A DNA stretch of 64,000 nt from Porphyromonas pasteri (GTDB lineage Bacteria > Bacteroidota > Bacteroidia > Bacteroidales > Porphyromonadaceae): the NCBI RefSeq assembly GCF_014647755.1, contig NZ_BMPU01000001.1, positions 434,001 to 498,000 of the forward strand, written 5' to 3'. Numbering within the stretch: the stretch's first letter is position 1; each line of letters starts with the position of its first letter. Below the pieces are notes generated by a model. The model did no database searches and was not told where the DNA came from. It saw only the letters and a list, made by a program, of their open reading frames with translations. This document shows, piece by piece, positions 35,562-43,623 of the stretch. The position numbers and the translations under genes were made by a program.

Positions 35562-37619
35562 ATGCAGATCAAAAAGCAACTCATCACGCTTGGTCTCAGC
35601 GCACTCTTAGCACAGGGACTCCTTCCCGCCAGCCTCAGTGCTCAGCAGACCAAGACCGAGAAGGTCCCAGGCATCAACCTCTCCGACATGGACCGAAAGG
35701 TACGCCCTCAGGACAACTTCTACCTCTACAGCAACGGAGGCTGGATACGCAAGAATCCCCTCAAGCCTGCCTACAGCCGCTTCGGCACCTTCGACATTCT
35801 CCGCGACACGGCCACTTCGCAGATCCGCCACATCGTAGAGGAGCTGATCGCTAAGCCTCAGACTAAGGGCACGAACGACTATCGTGTCGCCGTCCTCTAC
35901 AAGCAGTCTCTGGACAGCGCTGAGCGCAATCGTCAGGGCTACAAGCCCCTTATCCCCGAGCTCCAAGCCCTTCAGGGAATCCAAACCAAGGAAGACCTCC
36001 TCAAGCATATCGCTCAGCAGGATCAGGTCTATGGTCAAGGTTGCCTCTTCGGCACGGGCGTCGCAGCTGACGAGAAGAATAGTACCATGAACATCTTCCT
36101 CTTCACGCAGACGTCGCTTGGCCTCGGCTCGCGCGACTACTACGTCGAGTCTACCCCCGAAGCCAAGCAGATCCTCGCTGGCTACGAGGCCTACCTCATC
36201 CGCATCCTCAAGCTCTCGGGCTACTCTGACGCCGAAGCCAGCCGCATCGCCAAGGCTACCATCCGTATCGAGACGGAGCTGGCTCAGTTCTCTTACTCCA
36301 ATACGGAGCTACGTGACTCACAGAAGAACTACAACATCGTGACGATCGCTGACTTCGCTCGTGACAATAAGGGCTTTGACTGGAGCGGCTACCTTCGTCT
36401 GCGTGGCCTTGACATCGCTACGGCGAACTTTATGCAGCTGAACTTCTTCAAGGCCTTCGACAAGTGGTACTCCTCAGCTAAGGTCGAGGATCTTCGTGAC
36501 TTCCTCACAGGGCATACCATCAGCGGTGCTGCCAATTCGCTGAGTGATGACTTCGTCCAAGCTCACTTCGACTTCTTTGGCAAGCAGCTCAGCGGCCGCA
36601 AGGAGATGCACCCACGCTGGAGACGTAGCGTCGATGTCGTGCAGAACGTCCTCGGTGAAGCTCTCGGTGAAGTATACGTCAAGCGCTACTTCTCTCCCGA
36701 AGCTAAGGAGCGAATGATCGACCTTGTGCACAACCTGCAGAAGGCACTCGGCCAGCGCGTCGAAGCCCTCAGCTGGATGAGCCCTGAGACGAAAAAGCGC
36801 GCACAGGAGAAGCTAAGCAGCTTCGTCATCAAGATCGGTTACCCCGACAAGTGGATGGACTACAGCGCCCTCGACATCGATGAGAGCAAGACGTACTATC
36901 AGAACCTCGAAGCAGCTACACGCTTCATGCAGGCAGACAACCTCAAGGATCTCGGCAAGCCCGTTGACCGTACGAAGTGGCTCATGAGCCCTCAGGAGGT
37001 CAATGCCTACTACATGCCCACGACCAACGAGATCTGCTTCCCCGCAGGTATCCTGCAGCCTCCCTTCTTCAATATGGATGCGGATGACGCAGTGAACTAC
37101 GGCGCGATCGGCGTCGTCATCGGTCACGAGATGACTCACGGCTTCGATGACGAAGGATCTAACTTTGATAAGGATGGGAACATGAACAACTGGTGGACAC
37201 CCGAAGACCGTAAGAAGTTCGAAGCCACCACGCAGCGTCTCGCTAAGCAGTTCTCTGCTGTCACGGTTGCCCCAGGTCTCAAGGCCAATGGGGAGCTCAC
37301 GCTCGGAGAGAACATCGCTGACCAGGGCGGTCTCACCATCGCTTACCTCGCTCTGCAGATGGCCAACGAAGGCAAGCAGGTCGCCAAGATCGACGGCTTC
37401 ACTCCCGCTCAGCGCTTCTACATCGCCTATGCTCGCCTTTGGGGGCAGAACATCACGGAGGCCGAAATCCGTCGCCTCACGAAGCTTGACCCTCACAGCC
37501 TCGGTCTGCTTCGCGTGAACCAGGCCCTGAAGAATATTGATCCTTTCTACAAGGCATTCAATATCCGTCCAACGGACAAGATGTACATCGCTCCTAAGGA
37601 TCGTGTCGTCGTCTGGTAG
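35562..37619 (+). CDS. pepO: M13 (neprilysin/PepO) family zinc endopeptidase, 685 aa
   Basis: Secreted or periplasmic zinc endopeptidase. Start MQIKKQLITLGLSALLAQG gives a signal peptide ending near SLSAQ; the frame is open 25 codons further upstream but overlaps the promoter. N-terminal M13 domain contains PQDNFYLYSNGGWI. Zinc ligands are His522 and His526 with catalytic Glu523 (IGHEMTHGFD) and Glu583 in GENIADQGG, with Asp587. The NAYYMPTTNEICFPAGIL substrate region is present, and the C-terminus is VW, as in many M13 enzymes. In Porphyromonas, PepO degrades host and dietary peptides; that role here is inferred. Confidence 0.95.
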   Translation: MQIKKQLITLGLSALLAQGLLPASLSAQQTKTEKVPGINLSDMDRKVRPQDNFYLYSNGGWIRKNPLKPAYSRFGTFDILRDTATSQIRHIVEELIAKPQTKGTNDYRVAVLYKQSLDSAERNRQGYKPLIPELQALQGIQTKEDLLKHIAQQDQVYGQGCLFGTGVAADEKNSTMNIFLFTQTSLGLGSRDYYVESTPEAKQILAGYEAYLIRILKLSGYSDAEASRIAKATIRIETELAQFSYSNTELRDSQKNYNIVTIADFARDNKGFDWSGYLRLRGLDIATANFMQLNFFKAFDKWYSSAKVEDLRDFLTGHTISGAANSLSDDFVQAHFDFFGKQLSGRKEMHPRWRRSVDVVQNVLGEALGEVYVKRYFSPEAKERMIDLVHNLQKALGQRVEALSWMSPETKKRAQEKLSSFVIKIGYPDKWMDYSALDIDESKTYYQNLEAATRFMQADNLKDLGKPVDRTKWLMSPQEVNAYYMPTTNEICFPAGILQPPFFNMDADDAVNYGAIGVVIGHEMTHGFDDEGSNFDKDGNMNNWWTPEDRKKFEATTQRLAKQFSAVTVAPGLKANGELTLGENIADQGGLTIAYLALQMANEGKQVAKIDGFTPAQRFYIAYARLWGQNITEAEIRRLTKLDPHSLGLLRVNQALKNIDPFYKAFNIRPTDKMYIAPKDRVVVW

Positions 37620-37665
37620 CAAGGCTTAGGGGAACTCGCTTCCCCACCCTACCTTGTATATAAAT

Positions 37666-37708
37666 AGTGCCCTCGCACGAGAGTGAATCTCTCCTGCGGG
37701 GGCACTTG
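37666..37708 (+). terminator. Terminator after pepO
   Basis: AGTGCCCTCGCA pairs with TGCGGGGGCACT (one mismatch), with an inner GAGAG/CTCTC helix, followed by TGTCTT. It separates pepO from the chromate transporter genes. Confidence 0.65.
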
Positions 37709-37737
37709 TCTTAACATCCTCTTCCGTCATAAGGTCG

Positions 37738-37745
37738 TATCTTTG
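37738..37745 (+). promoter_or_regulatory. chrA promoter -7 box TATCTTTG
   Basis: TATCTTTG nine bases before the ATG at 37755, predicting an almost leaderless mRNA and deciding the start over an upstream in-frame GTG at 37683. Confidence 0.6.
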
Positions 37746-37754
37746 TGCCGAAAA

Positions 37755-38336
37755 ATGAGTACAACAAACAGACTGACCCGCCAAGAGCTATCGCAGCTCT
37801 TCAGCATCTTCTTCAAGATAGGCATCACGACTATCGGTGGAGGGTACGCTATGATCCCGATGATGGAGCACGAGATCGTCAAGCGTACAGGATGGCTCAC
37901 ACAAGAGGAGTTCCTCGACATCCTGGCAGTAGCACAGGCTACCCCAGGGATCTTCGCAGTCGACATGGCTGGACATATCGGGCATAAGCTCGGTGGGCTA
38001 CGTGGCGCCATCATCGCATCGGTGGCTAACGTCCTCCCCTCGTTCGTCATCATCCTCATCCTCGCGACGGTCTTCCAGCAGTTCAAGGAGCTTCCACTCG
38101 TACAATATGCCTTCCGTGCGATACGACCCGTAGTGGTAGCACTCATTGCGGCTCCCGTCTTCTCGATGGCACGCTCCGCATCACTCTCCCGCTATACGAT
38201 ATGGATCCCTCTCGTAGCAGCCATCCTCATCTATTTCTTCGACGTCTCTCCAGTCTACATCATCCTCATCGCGGGGATCGCAGGGTGGATCTATGGTTAC
38301 CTGCAGAGACGACGCTCTAACACAGATGCCCAATGA
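37755..38336 (+). CDS. chrA: Chromate transporter, N-terminal half (ChrA-type), 193 aa
   Basis: Membrane protein of the chromate ion transporter family, one half of a two-gene pair. It has the ChrA half signature FFKIGITTIGGGYAMIPMME near residues 20-40, followed by AQATPGIFAVDMAGHIG, and five to six hydrophobic segments. Anion export is the known activity of full-length relatives; the natural substrate here may not be chromate. It is followed by a second half-size paralogue and a 23-bp tandem duplication at the junction. Confidence 0.9.
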   Translation: MSTTNRLTRQELSQLFSIFFKIGITTIGGGYAMIPMMEHEIVKRTGWLTQEEFLDILAVAQATPGIFAVDMAGHIGHKLGGLRGAIIASVANVLPSFVIILILATVFQQFKELPLVQYAFRAIRPVVVALIAAPVFSMARSASLSRYTIWIPLVAAILIYFFDVSPVYIILIAGIAGWIYGYLQRRRSNTDAQ

Positions 38337-38359
38337 GCTCTAACACAGATGCCCAATGA
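38314..38359 (+). repeat. 23-bp perfect tandem duplication at the chrA junction with relay mini-ORF
   Basis: The sequence starting GCTCTAACACAGATG and ending CCCAATGA is present twice in direct tandem, 38314-38336 and 38337-38359. The first copy carries the stop of the upstream half (TGA 38334-38336), overlapped by an ATG at 38333. That ATG opens an eight-codon frame (MSSNTDAQ) whose TGA at 38357-38359 overlaps the ATG of the second half at 38356. Two ATGA junctions therefore lie in series. Confidence 0.85.
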
Positions 38360-38943
38360 TCTTCCTCCAGCTCTTCCTCATCTTCTCTAAGATCGGTATC
38401 GTCGGCTTCGGTGGAGGGTATGCTATGCTCTCCCTCATCCAGGACGACGTCGTCACGAAAGAGGGTTGGCTAAGCGCAGCTGAGTTCACCGACATCGTCG
38501 CCGTGAGCCAGATGACCCCTGGGCCTCTAGGCATCAATATGGCCACCTACGTAGGCTACACCTCGGTACTCAACGCGGGGTATCCACCCGCCATGGCTTT
38601 CTTAGGCTCGCTCCTCGCGACCTTCTCCATCCTCTGGCTGCCCTTCATCCTGATGATGCTCGTCAGCCGCTTCCTTCTGAAGCATAAGGATAGTCCCTTG
38701 CTGAAGAGCGTCTTCGGTGCACTTCGTCCTACAGTCGTTGGGCTCGTCTCAGCAGCGGCTATGGTGCTGATGACAGCAGAGAACTTTGGTACACCCGACA
38801 CATCGCTCACACAGTTCATCGTCAGTCTCTCGCTCTTCGCTATAGCCTTCATCGCCGTCTTCCGCTTCCGTGTCAGTCCCTTGCTCATCTTGGCATTGGC
38901 TGGATGCTTCGGCATGGTCTTCTATAGCTTCGTCCCAGCTTAA
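38356..38943 (+). CDS. chrA: Chromate transporter, second half (ChrA-type), 195 aa
   Basis: Partner half of the two-gene chromate transporter. It shows the same signature, FSKIGIVGFGGGYAMLSLIQ, and SQMTPGPLGINMATYVGY, with five to six membrane helices ending at FVPA. The two halves are about the size of the two repeats in a full-length ChrA, and they presumably pair with opposite membrane orientation. Its start codon lies inside the second copy of a 23-bp duplication, and translation is likely reached through a mini-ORF. Confidence 0.9.
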   Translation: MIFLQLFLIFSKIGIVGFGGGYAMLSLIQDDVVTKEGWLSAAEFTDIVAVSQMTPGPLGINMATYVGYTSVLNAGYPPAMAFLGSLLATFSILWLPFILMMLVSRFLLKHKDSPLLKSVFGALRPTVVGLVSAAAMVLMTAENFGTPDTSLTQFIVSLSLFAIAFIAVFRFRVSPLLILALAGCFGMVFYSFVPA

Positions 38944-38961
38944 CACCCGATACCTCTCTAT

Positions 38962-39804
38962 ATGTCTCATCCTACGACACCCGCTCCTATTGGAGTCTTT
39001 GACTCGGGCTACGGCGGGCTCACCATACTCTCTGAGATCTGCCGACAGCTCCCTCAGTACGACTACATCTACCTCGGGGACAATGCACGATCGCCCTACG
39101 GCACACGCTCCTTCGACGTCATCAATGACTTCACGCTCCAGGCCGTGAAGTATCTCTTCGACGCTGGCTGTCCGCTGGTCATCTTAGCTTGCAACACGGC
39201 TTCGGCCAAGGCACTTCGTGAGATCCAGCAGCACTACCTGCCCTACTCCGAAGATCCTACCCGTCGTGTCCTCGGCGTCATCCGCCCTACCGTAGAGGCG
39301 ATCTCTCGCTTCACGAAGAGTCGTCATGTCGGTGTCGTCGCCACACCAGGTACGGTCTCCTCACACTCTTATGCGACCGAGATCGGGAAGCTCTTCCCCG
39401 AAGTCACCGTAGAGGAGCAAGCCTGCCCCATGTGGGTGCCCCTGGTCGAGTACGGAGAGAGCAATGCCCCTGGTGCAGACTACTTCGTAGAGAAGTACAC
39501 CAATGAACTCATGCAGCGTGACCCGAAGATCGATACCATCATCTTAGGCTGCACGCACTACCCGCTCCTGCGTCCGAAGATCAGAGAAGCCCTTCCCGAG
39601 TCCGTCGAGCTCATCTCTCAGGGCGAACTCGTAGCCTCTTCGCTGGCAGACTACCTTCTCCGACATCCCGAGATGGAGCATCGCCTGAGCCAAGGGGGAG
39701 AGATATCCTACCGCACGACCGAGTGCCCCGAGAAGTTCGAAGAATTAGCCTCCATCTTCACGGGAACAGAGGTCCGTGCCACCCGTGTCAAGATCACTGG
39801 ATAG
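38962..39804 (+). CDS. murI: Glutamate racemase MurI, 280 aa
   Basis: Makes D-glutamate for peptidoglycan. The N-terminal PIGVFDSGYGGLTIL, catalytic Cys77 in ILACNTASAKAL and Cys197 in LGCTHYPLL are all present, as is NARSPYG. Length is normal. It follows the chromate transporter by 18 bp and abuts the next gene with no gap (ATG at 39805), in a run that also includes ddl, so cell-wall precursor genes are clustered here. Confidence 0.96.
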   Translation: MSHPTTPAPIGVFDSGYGGLTILSEICRQLPQYDYIYLGDNARSPYGTRSFDVINDFTLQAVKYLFDAGCPLVILACNTASAKALREIQQHYLPYSEDPTRRVLGVIRPTVEAISRFTKSRHVGVVATPGTVSSHSYATEIGKLFPEVTVEEQACPMWVPLVEYGESNAPGADYFVEKYTNELMQRDPKIDTIILGCTHYPLLRPKIREALPESVELISQGELVASSLADYLLRHPEMEHRLSQGGEISYRTTECPEKFEELASIFTGTEVRATRVKITG

Positions 39805-40998
39805 ATGATGACAAAGAAAACCTTTGCTCTCCTCCTTGCAGGTACCCTTTCTTGGGCAGCCTCTGCTCATGCACAAAAGCTCCCCACTCCTGTCACCGTG
39901 GGTGCTGAGCGCATGGAGCTCCTCCTCCCCACCCTCCAGGGTAAGCGCGTCGCGATGATGGTCAATCAGAGTTCGCTCGTCGGCAGCACGGGCACGCATC
40001 TTGTAGATACCCTCCTCTCCCAAGGCATCAATATCGTACGCCTCTTCGTCCCCGAGCATGGTCTTCGAGGCAAGGTCGATGCAGGGAAGAATGTACGTAG
40101 CGGCGTGGACGAGAAGACGGGACTTCCCGTGGTGAGCCTCTACGGACAGCGCAAGCGCCCTACCCCCGAGATGCTCGCCGATATTGACCTCCTTGTCTTC
40201 GACCTGCAGGATGTCGGTACGCGCTTCTATACCTATATCTCCTCGATGCACTACCTCATGGAGGCTTGTGCCGAGGAGGGGAAGACCTTCGTCGTATGTG
40301 ATCGTCCCAACCCCAATGACTTCATTGATGGGCCGATACTGGAGCCCGACTGTCGCTCCTTCATTGGCGTAGATCCACTGCCTGTAGCCCATGGGATGAC
40401 CGTCGGAGAGCTGGCTCTGATGATCGATGGGGAGCGTTGGCTAAGAGGAGGGAATACCTGCCACGTGAAGGTCATCCCCATGGCAGGCTGGTCTCATGGC
40501 GACCCTTACGAATTGCCCGTACGACCGAGTCCGAATCTCCCCAATAGTCGCTCCATCGAGCTCTACCCTTCGCTCTGCTTCTTCGAGGCAACTATCATGA
40601 GTGTGGGGCGTGGTACATCGAAGCCCTTCCAAGCCATCGGCTACCCCGACAAGCGCTTCGGGAGCATCGTCTATACCCCTCAGATCAAGATCGGTGAGGA
40701 CAGCAACCCTCGGCACAAGGGCAAGCTATGCTATGGCACTGACTATACTTCGGTCAGCCTACCCAAGCGGCAGATCGCACTCAGCCCGCTCCTTGACTAT
40801 TACCGCAAGGCTGATAGCCTGGGGCTTCAGCTGATCAATCAGCGCCAACTCTTCGACCTCTTAGCTGGGACAAAGAAGCTCCGACAGCAGCTAAGCTCTG
40901 GCCTTAGCGAAGAGGAAATACGTGCCTCATGGCAAGCAGGTCTCAAAGCTTTCCAAGCCAAGCGCGCTCGCTACCTTCTCTACACCGATTACCGCTAA
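39805..40998 (+). CDS. DUF1343 / NamZ-like exo-beta-N-acetylmuramidase, 397 aa
   Basis: Secreted protein of the DUF1343 family, whose characterised member NamZ removes terminal N-acetylmuramic acid from peptidoglycan fragments. The signal peptide ends at AASAHAQ (about residue 24). Family motifs MVNQSSLV, FVPEHGLRG, DLQDVGTRFYTYISSM, VCDRPNP and VAHGMTVGELALM are present, as is PNSRSIELYPSLCFFE. Gene order murI-namZ-(ddl) fits a cell-wall recycling or precursor role. Muramidase activity is inferred from family membership. Confidence 0.88.
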   Translation: MMTKKTFALLLAGTLSWAASAHAQKLPTPVTVGAERMELLLPTLQGKRVAMMVNQSSLVGSTGTHLVDTLLSQGINIVRLFVPEHGLRGKVDAGKNVRSGVDEKTGLPVVSLYGQRKRPTPEMLADIDLLVFDLQDVGTRFYTYISSMHYLMEACAEEGKTFVVCDRPNPNDFIDGPILEPDCRSFIGVDPLPVAHGMTVGELALMIDGERWLRGGNTCHVKVIPMAGWSHGDPYELPVRPSPNLPNSRSIELYPSLCFFEATIMSVGRGTSKPFQAIGYPDKRFGSIVYTPQIKIGEDSNPRHKGKLCYGTDYTSVSLPKRQIALSPLLDYYRKADSLGLQLINQRQLFDLLAGTKKLRQQLSSGLSEEEIRASWQAGLKAFQAKRARYLLYTDYR

Positions 40999-41019
40999 GG
41001 CCTTTCTCCCTAAATAAAT

Positions 41020-41054
41020 AGCCCCGACATACGTGCTGTGTGTCGGGGCTTTCT
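41020..41054 (+). terminator. Terminator after the DUF1343 gene
   Basis: AGCCCCGACA pairs with TGTCGGGGCT around a 13-base loop, followed by TTCTT. Confidence 0.8.
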
Positions 41055-41093
41055 TATGAAGTAAAATGCCATCTACGAGCGATTTAGAGCAAG

Positions 41094-41235
41094 ACGTATA
41101 CCTTCCACAAGCGAGACGTATACGTTTCGCAGACAAAACGTATACGTCTTACGGTGAAAACGTATACGTTTCGAGCTTAAAACGTATACGTCTTGGGCAT
41201 GAAACGTATACGCTTTGCCCAGACAAGGTATACGT
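41094..41235. repeat. Seven-unit ACGTATACGT palindrome array, exact 22-bp pitch
   Basis: Cores begin at 41094, 41116, 41138, 41160, 41182, 41204 and 41226. The middle four are perfect ACGTATACGT; the outer three are degenerate. Each core is flanked by AAA on the left and TTTCG or TCTTG on the right, while about six central spacer bases vary. It lies between a terminator and the ddl promoter, in a 422-bp gene-free stretch. Related pairs are at 34952 and 12235. Confidence 0.9.
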
Positions 41236-41363
41236 ATCACTCATCCCTATAGCCTCACGCATGCTTAAAGCCATACTGCTTCCCCGTAGAAACCCAGAGC
41301 ATCATTATGCAGAGAAGAGCTACGTCACCACACCACGGGGTGGGTTTTCAGCTGTGAAAGCTG

Positions 41364-41371
41364 TATTTTTG
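41364..41371 (+). promoter_or_regulatory. ddl promoter -7 box TATTTTTG
   Basis: TATTTTTG matches TAnnTTTG, 49 bases before the ddl ATG at 41421; GGTTTTC lies about 14-16 bases upstream as a weak -33. It is about 130 bp downstream of the palindrome array. Confidence 0.5.
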
Positions 41372-41420
41372 TCTTTGCATAATTATTCATTCATATACGA
41401 CCAAGTTGCCCATACACCCT

Positions 41421-42416
41421 ATGGAACGATATAATATCGCCGTTATCGCTGGCGGTTTCTCTGGCGAATACGCCGTATCTCTGCGCAGTGCTGCAGGCCT
41501 TCTCTCGTGGATTGATCGCAGCCGATTTACCCCATACCTCATCGTCATCGAGCGCGATGGATGGTATGTACGACCCGATGGCGAAGAGACGAAGGAGCCT
41601 ATCCTCGTCGATAAGTGCGACTTCAGCTTTACCCTCCGAGGTGAGCATATCAAGCTCGACTATGCTCTGATCACCGTACACGGCACGCCCGGAGAAAATG
41701 GGCTCCTGCAGGGTTACCTTGACCTCGTCGGCGTCCCCTACAATACGGGTGGCACGCTCACCGAAGCACTGACCTTCAATAAATACTACTGCAACCGCTA
41801 CCTCTCCACCTACCCGAACCTGCGTGTAGCAGACTCCGTACGCCTGCTGCGCAATAGCGCTCGCCCCTCCTCTGAGGAGCTTATCAAGCGCCTCGGCCTT
41901 CCTCTCTTTGCGAAGCCCAATGCTGGAGGCTCCAGTGTAGCGACCTCTAAGGTTGAGAGCCTTGAGGCACTGGACAAGGCCGTTGCCCTCGCCTTTGACG
42001 AATGCGATGAGGTCCTCCTCGAGCGCTTCATTGCGGGCACAGAGGTGACCTGCGGATGCTACCGTATTGGTGACACCATCACGGCTCTCCCCGTGACAGA
42101 AGTCGTGCCCAAGAATAGCTTCTTTGACTTCGAGGCGAAGTACAACGGTGCAGTCGAGGAGATCACCCCCGCACGCATTAGCCCCGAGCTCACGGCGCTG
42201 ATACAAGAGCTCACCCGTGAGATCTATCAGCACGTCGATGCCCGCGGTATCATCCGTGTCGACTACATCATCGAAGCCGATGGTCGCCCAACCCTCCTCG
42301 AGGTCAATACCACCCCAGGCATGACCCCCACGAGCTTCATCCCCCAGCAGGTCAAGGCTGCAGGACTAACGATGCAGGACCTGCTGACCGACCTTATCCA
42401 GGATCATCTCTCCTAA
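41421..42416 (+). CDS. ddl: D-alanine--D-alanine ligase Ddl, 331 aa
   Basis: ATP-grasp enzyme that joins two D-alanines for peptidoglycan. The opening MERYNIAVIAGGFSGEYAVS, LPLFAKPNAGGSSVA (ATP-grasp), EVVPKNSFFDFEAKYNG and the metal-binding LLEVNTTPGMTPTSF are present. The frame runs five codons further upstream to a TTG, but the ATG is preferred. It is first in a run with an acyltransferase, a PepSY protein and others. Phe and Tyr choices that decide D-Lac versus D-Ala specificity were not examined. Confidence 0.95.
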   Translation: MERYNIAVIAGGFSGEYAVSLRSAAGLLSWIDRSRFTPYLIVIERDGWYVRPDGEETKEPILVDKCDFSFTLRGEHIKLDYALITVHGTPGENGLLQGYLDLVGVPYNTGGTLTEALTFNKYYCNRYLSTYPNLRVADSVRLLRNSARPSSEELIKRLGLPLFAKPNAGGSSVATSKVESLEALDKAVALAFDECDEVLLERFIAGTEVTCGCYRIGDTITALPVTEVVPKNSFFDFEAKYNGAVEEITPARISPELTALIQELTREIYQHVDARGIIRVDYIIEADGRPTLLEVNTTPGMTPTSFIPQQVKAAGLTMQDLLTDLIQDHLS

Positions 42417-42440
42417 CCCTCACCAAGCACACCATCCACT

Positions 42441-43622
42441 ATGGATCTCAAGAAATACGAAAGCATCCGCCCGCTGGCACCCGAAGAGGTACAGATAGCG
42501 ATCCAGCATCTGACGAGTCTCGAGCCTCTTCGTGCCGTCTACGAGAGTCTACAGCTCGAGCAGTCGTGGGATGAATTGGTCGATGTGCTCAGCGCCTGCC
42601 GTAGCGTCGAAGACTTCAAGCGTGCTGCGAGCTATCACTGGGTCAAGCATATTATGCGCAAGTGCTGTAGCTCTGTCGAGCTTACGGGTACCGACCACAT
42701 CACGAAGGATGGCGCCTACACCTATATCTCCAATCACCGAGATATCATCCTCGACTCAGCTTTCCTCAATGTCCTTGTAGCAGATATCGATGCGAAGTTC
42801 CCCGAGATAGCTATCGGTGACAACCTCATGCTCTATCCTTGGATTGAGACCTTGGTTAAGCTCAATGGGAGCTTCCTCGTGCGACGCAACCTCCAAGGGC
42901 GCGAAGTCCTACTGGCTGCTCGCCTACTCTCCGAGTACATGCACGATGCCATCGCCGAAGGGAAGAGCCTTTGGATCGCACAGCGTGAAGGTCGCTCAAA
43001 GGACTCCACCGACAAGACGCAGCCTGCACTGCTGAAGATGCTTGCCCTCGGTGCAAAGAGCCGCCAGCCTCTTGAAGCCCTTGCGCCACTAAACATTGTC
43101 CCCGTGACCTGCAGCTATGAGTATGACCCTTGCGACTACCTCAAGGCGCAGGAGATGCAGCTCAAGCGCGACGTCGAGGGCTTCAAGAAGAGCCCAGCTG
43201 ACGACGGCATCAATATGCGTACGGGAATCTTCGGCTGGAAGGGTGAGGTCTCCTTCCACATCGGCCGTCCTCTCAATGAGCTGATCGCCTCACGAGGCGA
43301 GACGGCAGAGCATTACAGCACTCCCGAAGCCATCGCTCTGCTCATTGACTCTGAGATCCACAGCCACTACAAGCTCTACCCCATCAACTACATCGCCCTC
43401 GATAGCCTCGAGGGCGGCAAGCGGGGCCTCTATGACTATAGTGCTGAGGACGAAGCCAAGGCCCTCAAGTACATTGAGAGCCGCATCGATCTGATCAAGC
43501 TCCCCGATGGGCTTGCCCTCGACCGCACCTTCCTCCGCCACTGCCTGCTCACCATGTACGCTAACCCCGTACGAAGCATGCTTCAGGCACGGCAGGGTGG
43601 CATAGCTAACTCAGGAGCATAG
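42441..43622 (+). CDS. 1-acylglycerol-3-phosphate acyltransferase-like protein, 393 aa
   Basis: PlsC/LPLAT superfamily acyltransferase, probably cytoplasmic-membrane associated. The catalytic block is YISNHRDIILDSAFL (about 91-105). The spacing His to second Asp is five residues rather than the usual HX4D; a closer Asp also follows the His. The second conserved region is NGSFLVRRNLQGRE, and the third is LWIAQREGRSKD. The N-terminal 90 and C-terminal 150 residues are extra relative to short PlsC proteins. It could acylate lysophosphatidate or an amino-lipid precursor; the substrate is unknown. Confidence 0.8.
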   Translation: MDLKKYESIRPLAPEEVQIAIQHLTSLEPLRAVYESLQLEQSWDELVDVLSACRSVEDFKRAASYHWVKHIMRKCCSSVELTGTDHITKDGAYTYISNHRDIILDSAFLNVLVADIDAKFPEIAIGDNLMLYPWIETLVKLNGSFLVRRNLQGREVLLAARLLSEYMHDAIAEGKSLWIAQREGRSKDSTDKTQPALLKMLALGAKSRQPLEALAPLNIVPVTCSYEYDPCDYLKAQEMQLKRDVEGFKKSPADDGINMRTGIFGWKGEVSFHIGRPLNELIASRGETAEHYSTPEAIALLIDSEIHSHYKLYPINYIALDSLEGGKRGLYDYSAEDEAKALKYIESRIDLIKLPDGLALDRTFLRHCLLTMYANPVRSMLQARQGGIANSGA

Positions 43623-43623
43623 G

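Noticed and set aside
41094-41235. CRISPR-like look of the 22-bp array
   Set aside because: The repeated unit is a palindrome of only about 10-12 bases, spacers are about 10 bases and partly conserved, and no cas gene is near. It does not fit a CRISPR array.
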